Assembly: GCF_037893015.1 (NCBI RefSeq)
Contig: NC_133666.1
Location: 623,578,104 to 623,642,103, forward strand
From: Macrotis lagotis
Lineage: Eukaryota > Chordata > Mammalia > Peramelemorphia > Peramelidae
DNA: 64,000 bases
Direction: 5' to 3'
The position numbers and the translations under genes were made by a program. Positions 1 through 12,699 of the stretch are shown here, one piece after another; the stretch's first letter is position 1; every line of letters begins with the position of its first letter. The notes beneath the pieces are model-generated. The model searched no databases. It was given only the letters and a program-made list of their open reading frames with translations, and was not told the origin of the DNA.

Positions 1-534
1 TTTTTATCATCCCTATCAGAACAGTAGCTATCTATGATTTGTGCTTTTTTGGTTTTTGTTCATTTTGATATTTGATTTCTGCTCTTAGGGCACAGGGAGC
101 ATAGTTCCATGGCTTTTGTGCTTAGACTGGGAGGCGGGTCCTTGGCTTTCCTCTCTGGCATCTCAAGTGCTTGAAGTTTGTTCCCAGTGTTAGGGGTGCT
201 CACCCTGGTTCCACCTGTTTCACCAGAGTTCCTGAGTTCAAACTTTACCTTCCAAGTTGGGATTGGGACTCTCACCACTGGCTTGCTGAGCCAGGACCTG
301 AGCTGTACTGTGCCTAAGAGTCTCCTACTGGCTTCCCAGATCTCCTCCCTATGTTGGGCTATACTCCCCTTTTACGTAAAACCACATGAGACAGACCTTG
401 AGAATTTGTTTCATTCTGAGTTTTTTGTGGGTTCTGTTACTTTAGGGTCTATTTAAAGGCTTTATTAAAAGTAGTTTTGGAAAGCATTTCTGAGAGCTTC
501 CTAGCTTTGTGACACCATCTGAGCTCTACCTGAG
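1..534. other. Unassigned intergenic sequence
   Basis: Short overlapping frames on both strands, none with a domain. No repeat was recognised with confidence. Confidence 0.5.
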
Positions 535-880
535 AATTCTCCTGTCAATAAACATTTATTATGTACCAACCTCTGGTTAGACATTGTGCTAACCACTAGG
601 GGATACAAAGGTAGGTAAAAGACAGTTTCTGCTCTCAAGGATTTCACAGTCTAATAGAGGAGACAACATATGAATAATTATGTACCTACAAACCCTATAT
701 GTATTAAATTGGAAATAATCAAGGGGAAGGCACATTAAGGGGGATAGGGAAAATTTTCCCAAAGAAGGTGGAAATTTAAACTGACTCTTGAAAGAAGTCA
801 GGAGGTAAAGATAAAGAGAATGAGCATTCCAGTCATGCAGACAGTCAAAGAAAATGCTTGAAATCAAGAAGATGCAAAGT
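535..880 (-). mobile_element. L2-class LINE fragment
   Basis: 'aataaacatttattatgtaccaacctctggttagacattgtgctaacca' through 'attccagtcatgcagacag' is the well-known inverted 3' part of L2-type RT and tail. Confidence 0.65.
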
Positions 881-1859
881 CTTATTTGAGGAACAAGGAG
901 GTCAAAGGCACCGGATTATAGTAGTTGTGTGTGTTTGTGTATGGGTATGTGGGTGACTTCCTAAAAGAAGTAATCTGGGACAGGGGAACCCTCAGTGTTT
1001 CTGAATAGAACAGAAACAATTATTATTTACACTCATTCTGAAGCATCAAAATCAAAACAATGAGCAAATGAAACTTGCACTGGGACATTTTATTGGCCAA
1101 TCTGTGAGTCACAGTGATGTGGTAGCTATAATTTCTTATCAAGACTGTTTCCTTTGATCATCCTCTTCTCCACCCTTCATTCTTCCCAACAAATATTACC
1201 CCTGTATCCTTGTTGGAGCCAGAACTCCTAACAAATCTTTCTATGTATTCTGAGTAATTTCAGGTCTCATGTTTTCCCCAGGACAGGCTTTGTTTTCTTA
1301 AAATAATGGTTCATTGAGATATTGCTCAACCACCAAATGCTCCTAGGAGCTTGCCATGATTGATTCCTTGCAGTCTGATATTCTATTAAAATCCTCTGAG
1401 TCACTGACTTGATTCTTTATCACCTGTATTCATTAGCTGGAGTAATGACATCCCAGACTACAGGGCTAACCAAATTTCTTCCAGCTATTACACAGATGAA
1501 TATGATCACATTTTGTAATGGAAGAAGAGTATTGTCATATAAACTCATTTTCTGTAGGCTCATTTAAGGTATCTTCAAGACACCTCTGATAGTATCAAGG
1601 ATTATGGGAATGATAAATACTTGACTTGTTCCCTCAAGATTCAAATGTCTTCTACTTTATGTTTTGAAAGATTTCATTCTGTTAGGGTATTATGAGTATT
1701 CAATATAGCAACATTGAAATTTTTAAAATATAAAATCAAAATATTAAAAGTGCTTTTAATCCATTTTTAAGTATTGCTGTTGTTGGATCACAGAATATCA
1801 GAGTTGTAAAGAACAGAGTTGTATTAGACCCATTCCATTTGACACCATGGGATGGAATG
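881..1859. other. Unassigned intergenic sequence
   Basis: AT-rich, no coding signal seen. A MIR-like motif ('gatcacagaatatcagagttgtaaagaac') lies near 1787. Confidence 0.5.
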
Positions 1860-2030
1860 GGAACAATGGAACGGATGTTACAGAGAGGCAAATTTGCGTT
1901 TGATGCCAGGGAAAACTTCCTAACAGTTAAAGCTGCCCAAAAGTGGAATGAGCTAAGTCAGAATATAGAGGAATCGCCGTTACAAGAGGTCATTTAGTAA
2001 AAAAACATTGGGTACACTATAGGAGGAGTA
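1860..2030 (+). mobile_element. CR1/L3 LINE 3' end
   Basis: 'cagagaggcaaatttgcgtttgatgccagggaaaacttcctaacagttaaagctgcccaaaagtggaatgag' matches the recalled CR1 3' region. Confidence 0.7.
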
Positions 2031-2044
2031 GTTTGCTATTCATG

Positions 2045-2260
2045 TTTTCCCCTAGTCAGGAGTAGAGAACCTTTTTTCTGCCAAGGGATATTTGAATATT
2101 TATAACATCATCCACAGGCTATATTTGGCCAAACATGTAATTAATTGACCCCTAAAAATCTCCTAAATTTATTGAACCTTGAGACACAACTGCAGTTGTC
2201 TTGGCAATGCCAGACCAATACAGTCCACAGATTGGAGATTCCCCACTCCTGCCCTAGATG
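2045..2260 (+). mobile_element. Possible non-autonomous DNA transposon fragment
   Basis: 'gagaaccttttttctgccaagggatatttgaatatttataacatcatccacaggctatatttggcc' resembles a recurrent hAT-like marsupial repeat. The family is recalled, not proven. Confidence 0.35.
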
Positions 2261-2339
2261 GTCTCTGAGAATCTTTATCACTCTAACATTGTGTAATTTT
2301 GTGATGGAGTACCATATTTACTTGAAAAAGAAATACTAA

Positions 2340-2470
2340 CTACAGTGTGCCTGACAAGGAGTCATCTAACCTCTTATTGAAGGCTTCAGTGACAGGAAAC
2401 CCAACACAGTAGGAGAGCCCCTTGCACCTCTGGGATAGCTCTAATTAGTAGAAGTAGTCTAATTAGTAGA
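2340..2470 (-). mobile_element. CR1/L3 LINE fragment
   Basis: 'gtcatctaacctcttattgaaggcttcagtgacaggaaacccaacac...ctctgggatagctctaatta' is an antisense CR1-type 3' region. Confidence 0.55.
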
Positions 2471-2828
2471 CACTAGACCAATACTATTTTCAGTAATATC
2501 CACTATTGTTCCTCTTCAACATGACAGACCTTCAAGTAGTTGAGCATTGTATTCCTGGATCCATCTCTATCACTTCATCCATTGAACCACCTAGTGGAGC
2601 CAATGTACAAAGGCAATTTAAGAATCAAAGGCTTCCCTAAAAGGACTGAAAATGAATCAAAAATCTGAATTCCGTAATGTAAAATATACTGCCAAGAATA
2701 TTTTAATAGAAACAACAAAGCAAAAGGATCCATGAATCACTTTAAGAAAAGGAAAAAGATGCTTCAGAATTCAAGGCATGTAATTGTCAAATTACACCAT
2801 AAATTTTAAAAATGTATAACTTTTAATT

Positions 2829-2978
2829 TGTTTTTGTTTTCGTAAGACAATAGGGTTAAGTGACTTGCCGATGGTCACACAGTTAAGCAATTATTAAGTG
2901 TCTGGGCTCAGATTTGAACTCAGGTCCTCTTGATTCTAGGGTTGGTATTCTATCCAATGTGCCAACTAGTTACCCCTA
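2829..2978 (-). mobile_element. tRNA-derived SINE
   Basis: Antisense copy: 'gttaagtgacttgccgatggtcacacag' through 'gttacccct' on the plus strand. Diverged but nearly full length. Confidence 0.75.
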
Positions 2979-3179
2979 GTTTTTTCTTTTAAATCACCTT
3001 AATTTCCCACTTTATTTCTTTCTGCTGCTTACTAAGGCATCCATGTCTACAAAGAATAAGAAAAAGATCAGCTCAGTAAAACTAATGCATACACAACCCA
3101 ATTATCTAAGCAGATGCAATGTTCTGCACCAATAGTCTGCAAAGAATAGGAAGTACATTATCTTTTCTTTTAGATCAAT

Positions 3180-4125
3180 TTTTTTTTCAAAAATGCTCAA
3201 ACTTTGTTCATTATTGTTGTTTCCATTTACATTACTATAGTCAGTGGATAGATTGTTTTCCTGGTTCTCCTTAATTCATTTTGCATCAATATATACATCT
3301 TCTCATGCTTTTCTGTCTTCTTCATATCTAAGATTTCTTAAAACACAGAAATATTCCTTAATGTTCAGGTGTCACAATTTTTTTAGCCATTTCATAATCA
3401 ATTGGCATCTATTTTGTTTCCATTTCTTTCCTTCTACAGAATGTTGCTATAAATCTCTTGGTGTATTATGTGACTTTCCTTCTGTGTTTGCCTTCTAAAT
3501 GGTATTTGCCTAACAGTGGAACGTCTGGGTTAAAGGTAGTTATTTTTGTCATTTTCTTAGTATGACTTCAAACTGTTTTCCAGAATACTTGAACCAAATT
3601 TCCACCAGTAGTGCTTCAGTGTGACTATTTTTCCACAGCTGCTGCAATTTTGAACATTCCTAATTTTTCTCAACTTTGCCAATTCAGGGTACTACATTAG
3701 ATTTGGAGCAAATTTTGCATGGTGTTTAGTCATTTACCATTCTTTTTTTTTTAGGGTTTTTTTTTTGGCAAGTCAAACGGGGGTTAAGTGGCTTGCCCAA
3801 GGCCACACAGCTAGGTAATTATTAAGTGTCTGAGACCAGATTTGAACCCAAGTACTCCTGACTCCAGGGCCAGTGCTTTATCCACTACACCACCTAGCCA
3901 CCCCTGATTTACCATTCTTTTGCTCATATTCTTTGACAATTTATCGATTAGGGAATGACTTAACCTCATTTATTTATGTTAGTTCTCCATATATATTTGT
4001 TATCAAAATCTCAAAAAATAAATATTTGATGGAAATTTTTCCAAGTTTGCCTCCACCCTTTCTAATCCTGATGATATTCATTTTATTCAATTAACATATT
4101 TTCAATTTCATGTATTGGAGATTAT
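3180..4125 (-). mobile_element. L1 3' fragment
   Basis: The plus strand reads like inverted L1 ORF2 end and 3' UTR ('ttcatatctaagatttcttaaaac', 'gccatttcataatcaattggcatctattttgtttccatttctttcc', 'tgtttagtcatttaccattc'). It holds the SINE at 3747. Old. Confidence 0.65.
3747..3905 (-). mobile_element. tRNA-derived SINE with target-site duplication
   Basis: Full-length antisense copy flanked by 'atttaccattctttt' on both sides (about 3732 and 3907). It is inserted in an older L1 3' fragment. Confidence 0.9.
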
Positions 4126-4158
4126 CTATTTTTATTTTTGCTCTGATTACCAATGTAA

Positions 4159-5719
<1,561 letters not shown>

Positions 5720-5870
5720 GTAGAGGGTTGGAATCAAGCATTTCTGTTCATATCCTGCTGGTGACTATGAAAACATCCCTTAAACTCACTGATACTCAAT
5801 TTGCTCATCTTTAAATTAGAAACAGTAAAACAAGTAGTACATATTTTTTACAATTCTCAAGATATTTCAT
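5720..5870 (+). mobile_element. MIR-like SINE remnant
   Basis: 'gttggaatcaagcatttctg...actcaatttgctcatctttaaattagaaacagtaaaa' has the MIR core and tail pattern. Confidence 0.45.
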
Positions 5871-7000
5871 TGAAATGATATATGGAAAATGTTTCACAAT
5901 TTTCAAATTGTGTTACAAAAACTTTATCATTATTACTATTATAGAGAAGAACCAGCTCTTAAACTCTTCTATTTGTGAGGACCAATGTCACACAATATCA
6001 GGTACATCCAAATGGGTGCAAAATACAAACTCTGAGCCAGTCCCCATAAGAACCTGTAACTCTTTAAGTTTCTGAATGGACAATTAAAGACATGGGAATT
6101 AAAGACATTTCAGGACTAAAAGGATTAAGGTGATTCAAGGGATGAGGGACTAAAGTAATGAAGGGAGAAGGGTGAAGTATAGTCCCTGAAAATGTGTTCA
6201 GAGCAAAGAATGAAAGATAAGGATAATGAAGACCTAGAGGGGAAGGACTAACTAAAGGTGGTGAAAAATCAGACCCTTAGCAATTGCAGGTCAATTAGTG
6301 TGAAAATCAAATCCCTATTGAGAGATGGACCTCTCACTCAAGAACTGCAAGCAATCCTCAGGCATGATCCTCAAGCAATCCTCAAGCATGATCCAAGATT
6401 TTGTGATCCTTTGCATGATTACATATTGCTCAATCGATTCTCTTATTACCAAAAACTTCTTCAAAGTTTTTTTTCCTGTTTCCTATCTTTCTTCCTTCTC
6501 TCCCTCCTGACACCTTCCTACACTCTCCTCTCTGAAATACATCATCTTCTGGGTGATGCTGTCCTGTATATAGCAAAATGGGACTTCATCCCAATTATTG
6601 TGATTTAGTGTGGACAATTTGAAGAGTTATGAAATGGATGACATATTGCAGAGCTTCTACTCAGAACTTATACAAGAGACCTTCAATTTGAAAGGTTTCA
6701 ACATTTTCCTAATTTCCCTGCTTCCTGAATTCCACTTCAAAGCCCACCGTCATTTGTACCTTCCTGGGCCCTGAACTTCCTTTGCTACCTGGACTAAGAA
6801 ATCAGCCCTAGTTCATTCTTTATTGTCTTTTCTCTTCTTTACTGTTGCCATGATAACACATAAATGGATAAATCACTTTGTCATCTACTTCCTCTTTCAT
6901 TTCTCTCCATTATCTCTTCACATTACACAAGACCTGAGTGATATTTTTCTAGGAAATTATCAATAATATAAAAGGATGTTATTGGCATTGCACCTAAAAG
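5871..7000. other. Unassigned intergenic sequence
   Basis: The 116-codon frame at 6258-6608 has no recognisable domain, and a competing frame lies inside it. It includes a short local repeat ('caagcaatcctcaggcatgatcctcaagcaatcctcaagcatgatcc', 6347-6392). Confidence 0.45.
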
Positions 7001-7002
7001 AA

Positions 7003-7038
<36 letters not shown>
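7003..7038 (+). repeat. (GT)n microsatellite
   Basis: About 17 uninterrupted GT units. Confidence 0.97.
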
Positions 7039-7040
<2 letters not shown>

Positions 7041-7144
7041 ATTAAGTGATATATAAGTTCTTAGCTATTTTATCTAGTTAGAATTCTTCACCTCTTTTTT
7101 ACCTCCTTCATGAAACTTTGGACACATGGATTGATTGCTCAAGA

Positions 7145-7310
7145 AGATTAGTACTGTGGAATGAGTCAGAGGAGCTGGATTCAAGTCTCATCTCTGGTGC
7201 TCACTGATTTACTTCTCCTCTCTAGATCTCAGTTTCTTCATGATTATAGCTGGGATAGATGGCCTGGTGGTGGGGGAGACTTTAACCTCTAGCTCTATAA
7301 TCCTTGACCT
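7145..7310 (+). mobile_element. MIR-like SINE remnant
   Basis: 'gagtcagaggagctggattcaagtctcatctctggtgctcac...tctcagtttcttcatgatt' is MIR-like. Confidence 0.5.
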
Positions 7311-7494
7311 TTTCCATTAAAATATCTCCAAGCTGTTCCAAACTCACAGAAGGCCGAATCGCAGTTGTCATGAGAATGCTCTCTGCCTGTTTCTTTCCTT
7401 TAGTTTCTGGATCTTCCTCATACAATTCTATTTAACTTGGTCTCTACCTCTCCTACCCTTTGGTTTTCATCGATCAATAAACATTCTATTTCTG

Positions 7495-7642
7495 GGGCAG
7501 CTAGGTGGTGGAGTGGATAGAGCACCAGCCCTGGAGTCCCGAGGACCTGAGTTTGAATCAAGCCTCAGATACTTAATAATTACCTAGCTGTGTGACCTTG
7601 GGCAAATCACTTAACTTCATTGCCTTGCCAAAAAAAAAAAAA
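7495..7642 (+). mobile_element. tRNA-derived SINE (copy shared with 22397)
   Basis: Canonical 'ggggcagctaggtggtggagtggatagagc...' head, 'agctgtgtgaccttgggcaa' box and poly-A tail. The same SINE sits at the same place in the paralogous unit at 22.4 kb. Confidence 0.85.
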
Positions 7643-7900
7643 AGTACAATTCTTAAGAGACATAAGCAATATCAAATTATAATCAATTTATACCCACACC
7701 CTATTTGAAAGCACTCTCCCTGAAATTATCCCATAGAAATATAACCCTCACGAGTTAAAGCCCTATATAAAGCATCATTAATTCATGATGGACCTTCCAA
7801 GTGAAGTCTTTCCAACTGTTGCAAGAGAAATATAACTCTAAAGAGCTAGTGTCAGCTAAAGCATCATCACTTTCATCTACAATGTCTAAGTATTCTCTTT
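7643..7900 (-). mobile_element. Old duplicated unit, copy A, part 1
   Basis: About 250 bases aligning to 22541-22800 at roughly 88% identity by eye ('aagcaatatcaaattataatcaatttatac', 'gtgtcagctaaagcatcatca'). The match is cut at about 7900 by the HAL1 insertion and resumes near 11100. Confidence 0.7.
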
Positions 7901-8076
7901 GCTTTTTATTTTTATTTTTTTATTCTTATTTTGTACAACTGTTTTTTTACATTAATAAAATATTCTTGTTTAAGAGTAAATGAAATATCCCCTCCCCCAT
8001 AAATATAGACTGGCTTGAGCAATAAAGTAAAGGGGAGAGAAAAAAATTAAAATAAAAAAATACTAATAATTGTAGG

Positions 8077-8255
8077 TATGGCCAGGTGGCACAATGGACA
8101 AAGCACCAGCCCTAGAGCCACGAGCACCTGAGCCCACATCCAGCCCCGTAGACCCAACAATCACCCAGCCATGTGACATGCAAGCAACCCGATCCCCAAT
8201 GCCCTGCAAAAACCAAAAAGAAGAAGAAAAAAAGACCCAAAATAAAATAAAATAG
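8077..8255 (+). mobile_element. tRNA-derived SINE, diverged C-rich copy
   Basis: It aligns over its length to the window's common SINE ('ggccaggtggcacaatggacaaagcaccagccct...ccctgcaaaaacc') but carries many T-to-C and G-to-A transitions. An A-rich tail follows. Confidence 0.65.
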
Positions 8256-8265
8256 TAATAATAGT

Positions 8266-8425
8266 AGGGGTGGCTGGGTGGTGGACAGAGCATTGGCCCT
8301 TGAGCCAGGAGCACCCGGGTCCAAATCCAGCCTCAGACAACCAACCATCACCCTGCTATGCGTCTCCAGGCAGGCCACCCAGCCCCATTTGCCCTGCACC
8401 CTCCCCCAAATAATGATAATAAAAA
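8266..8425 (+). mobile_element. tRNA-derived SINE, diverged C-rich copy
   Basis: Starts 'gggtggctgggtggtgg' and ends 'ccatttgccctgc' plus a short A/T tail. Differences from the common SINE are dominated by T-to-C changes. Confidence 0.65.
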
Positions 8426-8610
8426 ATGTGCTTCAGTCTTTGTTCCAACACCAACAACTCTGTCACGGGTGGATCACATTCTTTATGGTAAGTCCATCGC
8501 AAAAGTTAAATCCATATTTTTCCAATGTTGCCATTGCTGATCACAACTCCCTCCTTTCTTATTTCTCCACTACCATGTACTATATTTTCTCTCTCCTTTC
8601 ACTCTGACTC

Positions 8611-8772
8611 TGCTGTATGGCAGCTGATTGGCACAGCAGACAGATCCTTGGTCCTGGGGCCAAGAGGCCCTGAGCCCCCATACCACCCCTTAGGCCTAGC
8701 ATCCACCTGGCCCTATGGTCCTGGACAGGCCTTCAAATCCCAGCCCCTTGCAAAAAGTAAAACAGAAAATGT
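8611..8772 (+). mobile_element. tRNA-derived SINE, strongly diverged C-rich copy
   Basis: The head 'ggcagctgattggcacagcagacagatcct' and tail 'ccagccccttgcaaaaagtaaaa' place it in the same family; the middle is strongly diverged. Confidence 0.5.
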
Positions 8773-11099
8773 GTTATAACTGACCACTCTCCCCCCCATT
8801 CTCTACTCCTTTATTCACATCCCCACCCCTTCCCCCTGCTCCCCCCTCCTTCTTACTCCAGATGTCTATAGCCCATTGAGTATATATGCTGTTTCCTCTC
8901 CTAGCCAACTCTGATGAGAGCAAAGTTTCCCTCATTGCCCCTTGCCTCCCCCCTTCCATATCATTGCAATAGCTCATTGTAATAAAGAAAAATCTTATTA
9001 TATGAAATATCTTGGCCTATTCCCCCTCTCCTTTTGCTTTCTCCCATTACTTTTCCCTTTTTCCTATTGGCTCCATTTTTATACCATATTTTATCTTCGA
9101 ATTCAGCTTTCTCCTTTGCTTCAACTATAAAAGCTCCCTCTACCTGCTCTATTAGCTGAGAAGGTTGATATGAGTATTATCAGTGTCATTTTTCTATGCA
9201 GGAATACATGCAGTTCATCATCATTAAGTCCCTCATATTTCTCACCTCTCCTCCAATCTCCATGCTTCACCTCAGTCCTGTATCTGAAGATCAAACCTTC
9301 TGTTCAGCTCTGGCCATTCCAAAAGGAACATTTGAAATTCCCCTGGTTCATTGAAAGTCCATCTTTTTCCCTGGAAGAGGATATTCAGCCTTGCTGGGTA
9401 GTTCATTTCTGGCTGCATTCTAAGCTCTTTTGCCTTCCGGTATATTGCATTCCAAGCCCTAGGAGCTTCCAATGTAGTTGCTGCTAAATCCTGTGTGATC
9501 CTGACTGCAGCTCCACGATATTTGAACTGTGTCCTTCTGGCTGCTTGTAATATTTTCTCTTTGACTTGGGAGTTCTGGAACTTGGCTATAGTATTCCTAG
9601 GGGTTGGTTTTTTGGGATCTCTTTCTCGGGGGGGATCAGTGGATTCTATCCATTTCTATTTTGCCCTCTGCTTCTAGAATATCAGGGCAATTTTCCTTTA
9701 GTAATTCTTTGAAAATGATGTCAAGGCTCTTTTCCTGATCATGAATTTCAGGTATTCCAATAATTTTTAAATTATCTTTTCTAAGTCTGTTTTCCATATC
9801 AATTGTTTTTTCAATGAGATATTTCACATGTTCTAATTTTTCATTTTTTTGGTTTTGAAGTATTGATTCCTGATTTCTGGTAAATTCATCGATCTCCCTG
9901 AATTCTATTCTTTGTCTGAAGGATTTGTTCTCCTAAGGGAGTTTTCTTATCTCTTTTCCTATCTGGCCAATTTTGCTTTTTAAAGAATTCTTCTCCTCAG
10001 TAACTTTTTGAACTGTTTTATCCATTTGACCTAAGCTGGTTTTTAGCATGCTATTTTCTTCAGCATTTTTTTTTTTTGGATTTCCTTGACTAAGCTGCTA
10101 ACTTCATTTTCATGTTTTTCCTGCATCTCTCTCATTTCTTTTCCAAGTTTTTCTTCTAACTCCCTCATTTGATTTTCAAAGTCTTTTTTGAGCTCTGTCA
10201 TAGCCTGAGCCCAATTTCTCTTTTTCTTGGAGTCTTTAGATGCAGGAGCTTGTGCTTCCTCATCTTCAGACTGAGTATTTTGATCCTCCTTGGGCTCATT
10301 GCAAAATATTTCCCAATGGTGGTCCTCTTATTTCTCTACTTGCTCATTTTCCCAGCCTGGGCCTGGTTTTGGGGTGCTTCCTGAGCTTTTGGGACACTAC
10401 CACAAGGGTCTCAGTGTGTGAGGCTCTGTCCTCCCTCCTGGTCTGTGAATGACCATAAGCGCCCCACCTCTGCCACGGGGCTGAGGTGGGGGAGGGCCCC
10501 TGCTGTTCTATGGGGGGTCCTAGACTGCAATCAGGTTCTGAATGTGGTCAGAACCCCAGAGTCCTATTCCAGAGGCAGAGGATAGAGCTCTGCAGTCTCT
10601 CTTCACTCCACTCCCTCAGCTCAATTTGCTCATGCCCTGGGGGCTCCTGCTGACCAGCTCTGCCTTCTTCTGTTTCAGGATCTGGGCTGCCAAAAGACCA
10701 TGCTGCTAGCTTTGTGCCCTGAGGGCTGGGCTCCACGTACTCATTCTGGCAGAGGTCCCCCACTGTTCCCCCACTTTGTGCCTGGTGCTCCCCCGGCTGT
10801 AGCTCAGGAGACTCCCCCGCTGCTGTGAACTGGGGCTCCAAGTGCCCTGGGGCTGCCTCTGTGAGGCTGAAGTCTTTTTGCTCTGGTGGGCCACCCCTCT
10901 GGCGGCTGCCCCTCCAACCCCAGGGAGCAGAGCCTTTCTGCTCTTTTCCAGGTTACCTTGAGTAGGAGAACTGCCTCTCTGGGTCCTTTTGTGGGTTCTG
11001 TCTCTCGAAAGTTTAGTTAGAGTCCTTAATTTATAAGTTTTATCAGAGAGCACCTAAGACTCCATCCTTTCTTGTCGCCATCTTGGCTCTGCCCCCCAA

Positions 11100-12490
11100 T
11101 GTTTCCCTAAGTATTCTCTTTGAACTATCTTAAGAAAAATACAATTCTTCCTATGTAGGGATATAGACGGTTTAATCTTATTAATTAACATTTTTCCCCT
11201 TTCAGTTTCCTTTTTTATGTGTCTCTTAAATCTTGTATTTGAAGACGAAATTTTGTGTTCAGGTCTGACTTTTGTAAGGGTAGTTTCAAAATCCTCTATT
11301 TTGTTGAAAAAATTACATCTTTTTTCCTGAAAGAATATGCTGAATTTTGCAGGGTAGTTCATTCTTGGTTATAATTCAAATTCCTTTATACTTTGGAATA
11401 TCATATTCTAGGTCTTCTTATTCTTTAATGTTGAAAGTGATATATTCTGTGTAATCCTGACTGTGGCTCCCTGATATTTAAATTGCTTTTTTAGACACTT
11501 GCAATATTTTCTCCTTTAACTTAGAATTTTGAAATTTGATTACCATATTTCTTGGAATTTTTATTTGGGCATCTCTTTCTGGGGGTGACAAATGGATCCT
11601 TTCAAGAATTATTTTGTCTTCTTGATCTAAAATATTAGGGTTCTTTTCCATGAAAATTTCTGGAAAGATATTGTCCTGGTTGTTTCCCAGGTTCTAATGA
11701 AGTAGGAGTAGGAGAATCACTGAAAACTGAGAGAAAATGTTGAGGGTTTTTCCTTCCCATAATCTTTTAAATCATTCAATTTCTTACTACCCAATAGCTT
11801 TCCAAGTTACTATTCTTGGTATCTTTCCTTTGCCTCCTCTTTCTCTCTCCAAGTCTTAACTAACTCATATGGAGCCACATTTTTGCTGTTTTTAAGACTT
11901 GAACAATTGGAAAAGATAGTCTCTGGGGTCCTTTTGATATATAATCCTTACAAGACTATGGGTGATTCTATCATTGCATGAATCAAGTGAGAGAAATGAT
12001 AATTCTAATTAATTACTATTGGAGAGATCCAGGATTTTTCCCCCTTCTTATTTCCTCATTCTCTACTAGGTCAAATCAGCCCAGAAGAAAAGGACTGATA
12101 ATAAGACTAGATTTAAATTCTCAGACCCCAGATAACTTGAGAAGCCCATTGTTAGAAAACTCAGACTTGAGTGAGATCCAGTCCAGTGGTCTAGGAGTAA
12201 CGTAATCAAAGTCATGTTTCCTAGTTTTTCATTAGAATAAGTTCATATTCATTTTTCTCACTAATTGCTAACCAATCAAAGTTAATTGTCATAAGTCAGA
12301 ACATTCACTCTATGCATCATAGGCTTCCAAGATCTATCTTTGGTTTATAAGAGACAACCAAATGACCATACTTAATTATTCACTAGCCATAATCAAAAAA
12401 ATGACTAATTACCCAAAAATTTTGTCTCATTCTTCTAAGGTGTAATAGAACACAGTTAAGGATGTGAGACCATGAGTATAACACTGTTCA
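11100..12490 (-). mobile_element. Old duplicated unit, copy A, part 2 (L1/HAL1-like ORF1 C-terminus plus unknown 5' region)
   Basis: It matches 22800-24420. The minus strand at 11054-11362 contains the L1-type ORF1 C-terminal block MNYPAKFSIFFQEKRCNFFN, related to but distinct from the HAL1 copy beside it. The part from 11690 to 12490 is shared by both copies, but I do not recognise it as L1. Confidence 0.7.
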
Positions 12491-12690
12491 GAAGGACTGG
12501 ATGGTGCAGTGGGCACAGTGTTGGAGTCAGAAAGCTCTGAATTCACTTTCTGCCTCAGACCTTTATTTAGTTATGTGACTCAGGGCCAGATCTCAAACTC
12601 TCAACCTCACTTTTCTCATGTAAAATGGGGTCAATAACAGCACATGTCATATAGAATTATTGCTGAGAATCAACTTTAAATAATTCAATT
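12489..12690 (+). mobile_element. MIR/tRNA-SINE hybrid-type copy
   Basis: 'ctggatggtgcagtgggcacagtgttggagtcag' head and 'ttttctcatgtaaaatggggtcaataacagcac' tail. It abuts the end of duplicated unit A. Confidence 0.6.
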
Positions 12691-12699
12691 CAATAAACA

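Larger units (their letters stand above)
7900..11098 (-). mobile_element. HAL1 (half-L1: 5' UTR and ORF1, no ORF2) with SINEs in its 3' region
   Basis: The minus strand starts at 11098 with 'gggggcagagccaagatggc', the classic L1 5' end with a YY1-like CAAGATGGC site. A GC-rich 5' UTR runs to about 10.25 kb. ORF1 coiled-coil sequence follows, then RKDNLKIIGIPE...CPDILEAEGKIEMDRIH (9636-9827) and the C-terminal domain MNYPARLNILFQGKRW (9272-9472). ORF1 is broken by stops. A 3' UTR, not ORF2, follows. Target-site-like repeats 'ctaagtattctcttt' lie near 7885-7900 and 11110-11125. Three SINE-like units lie inside the 3' region. It interrupts an older repeat unit. Confidence 0.72.

Noticed and set aside
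10548-11053. Overlapping minus-strand frames at 10.5-11.05 kb
   Set aside because: They lie in the GC-rich 5' UTR of the HAL1, not in a gene.
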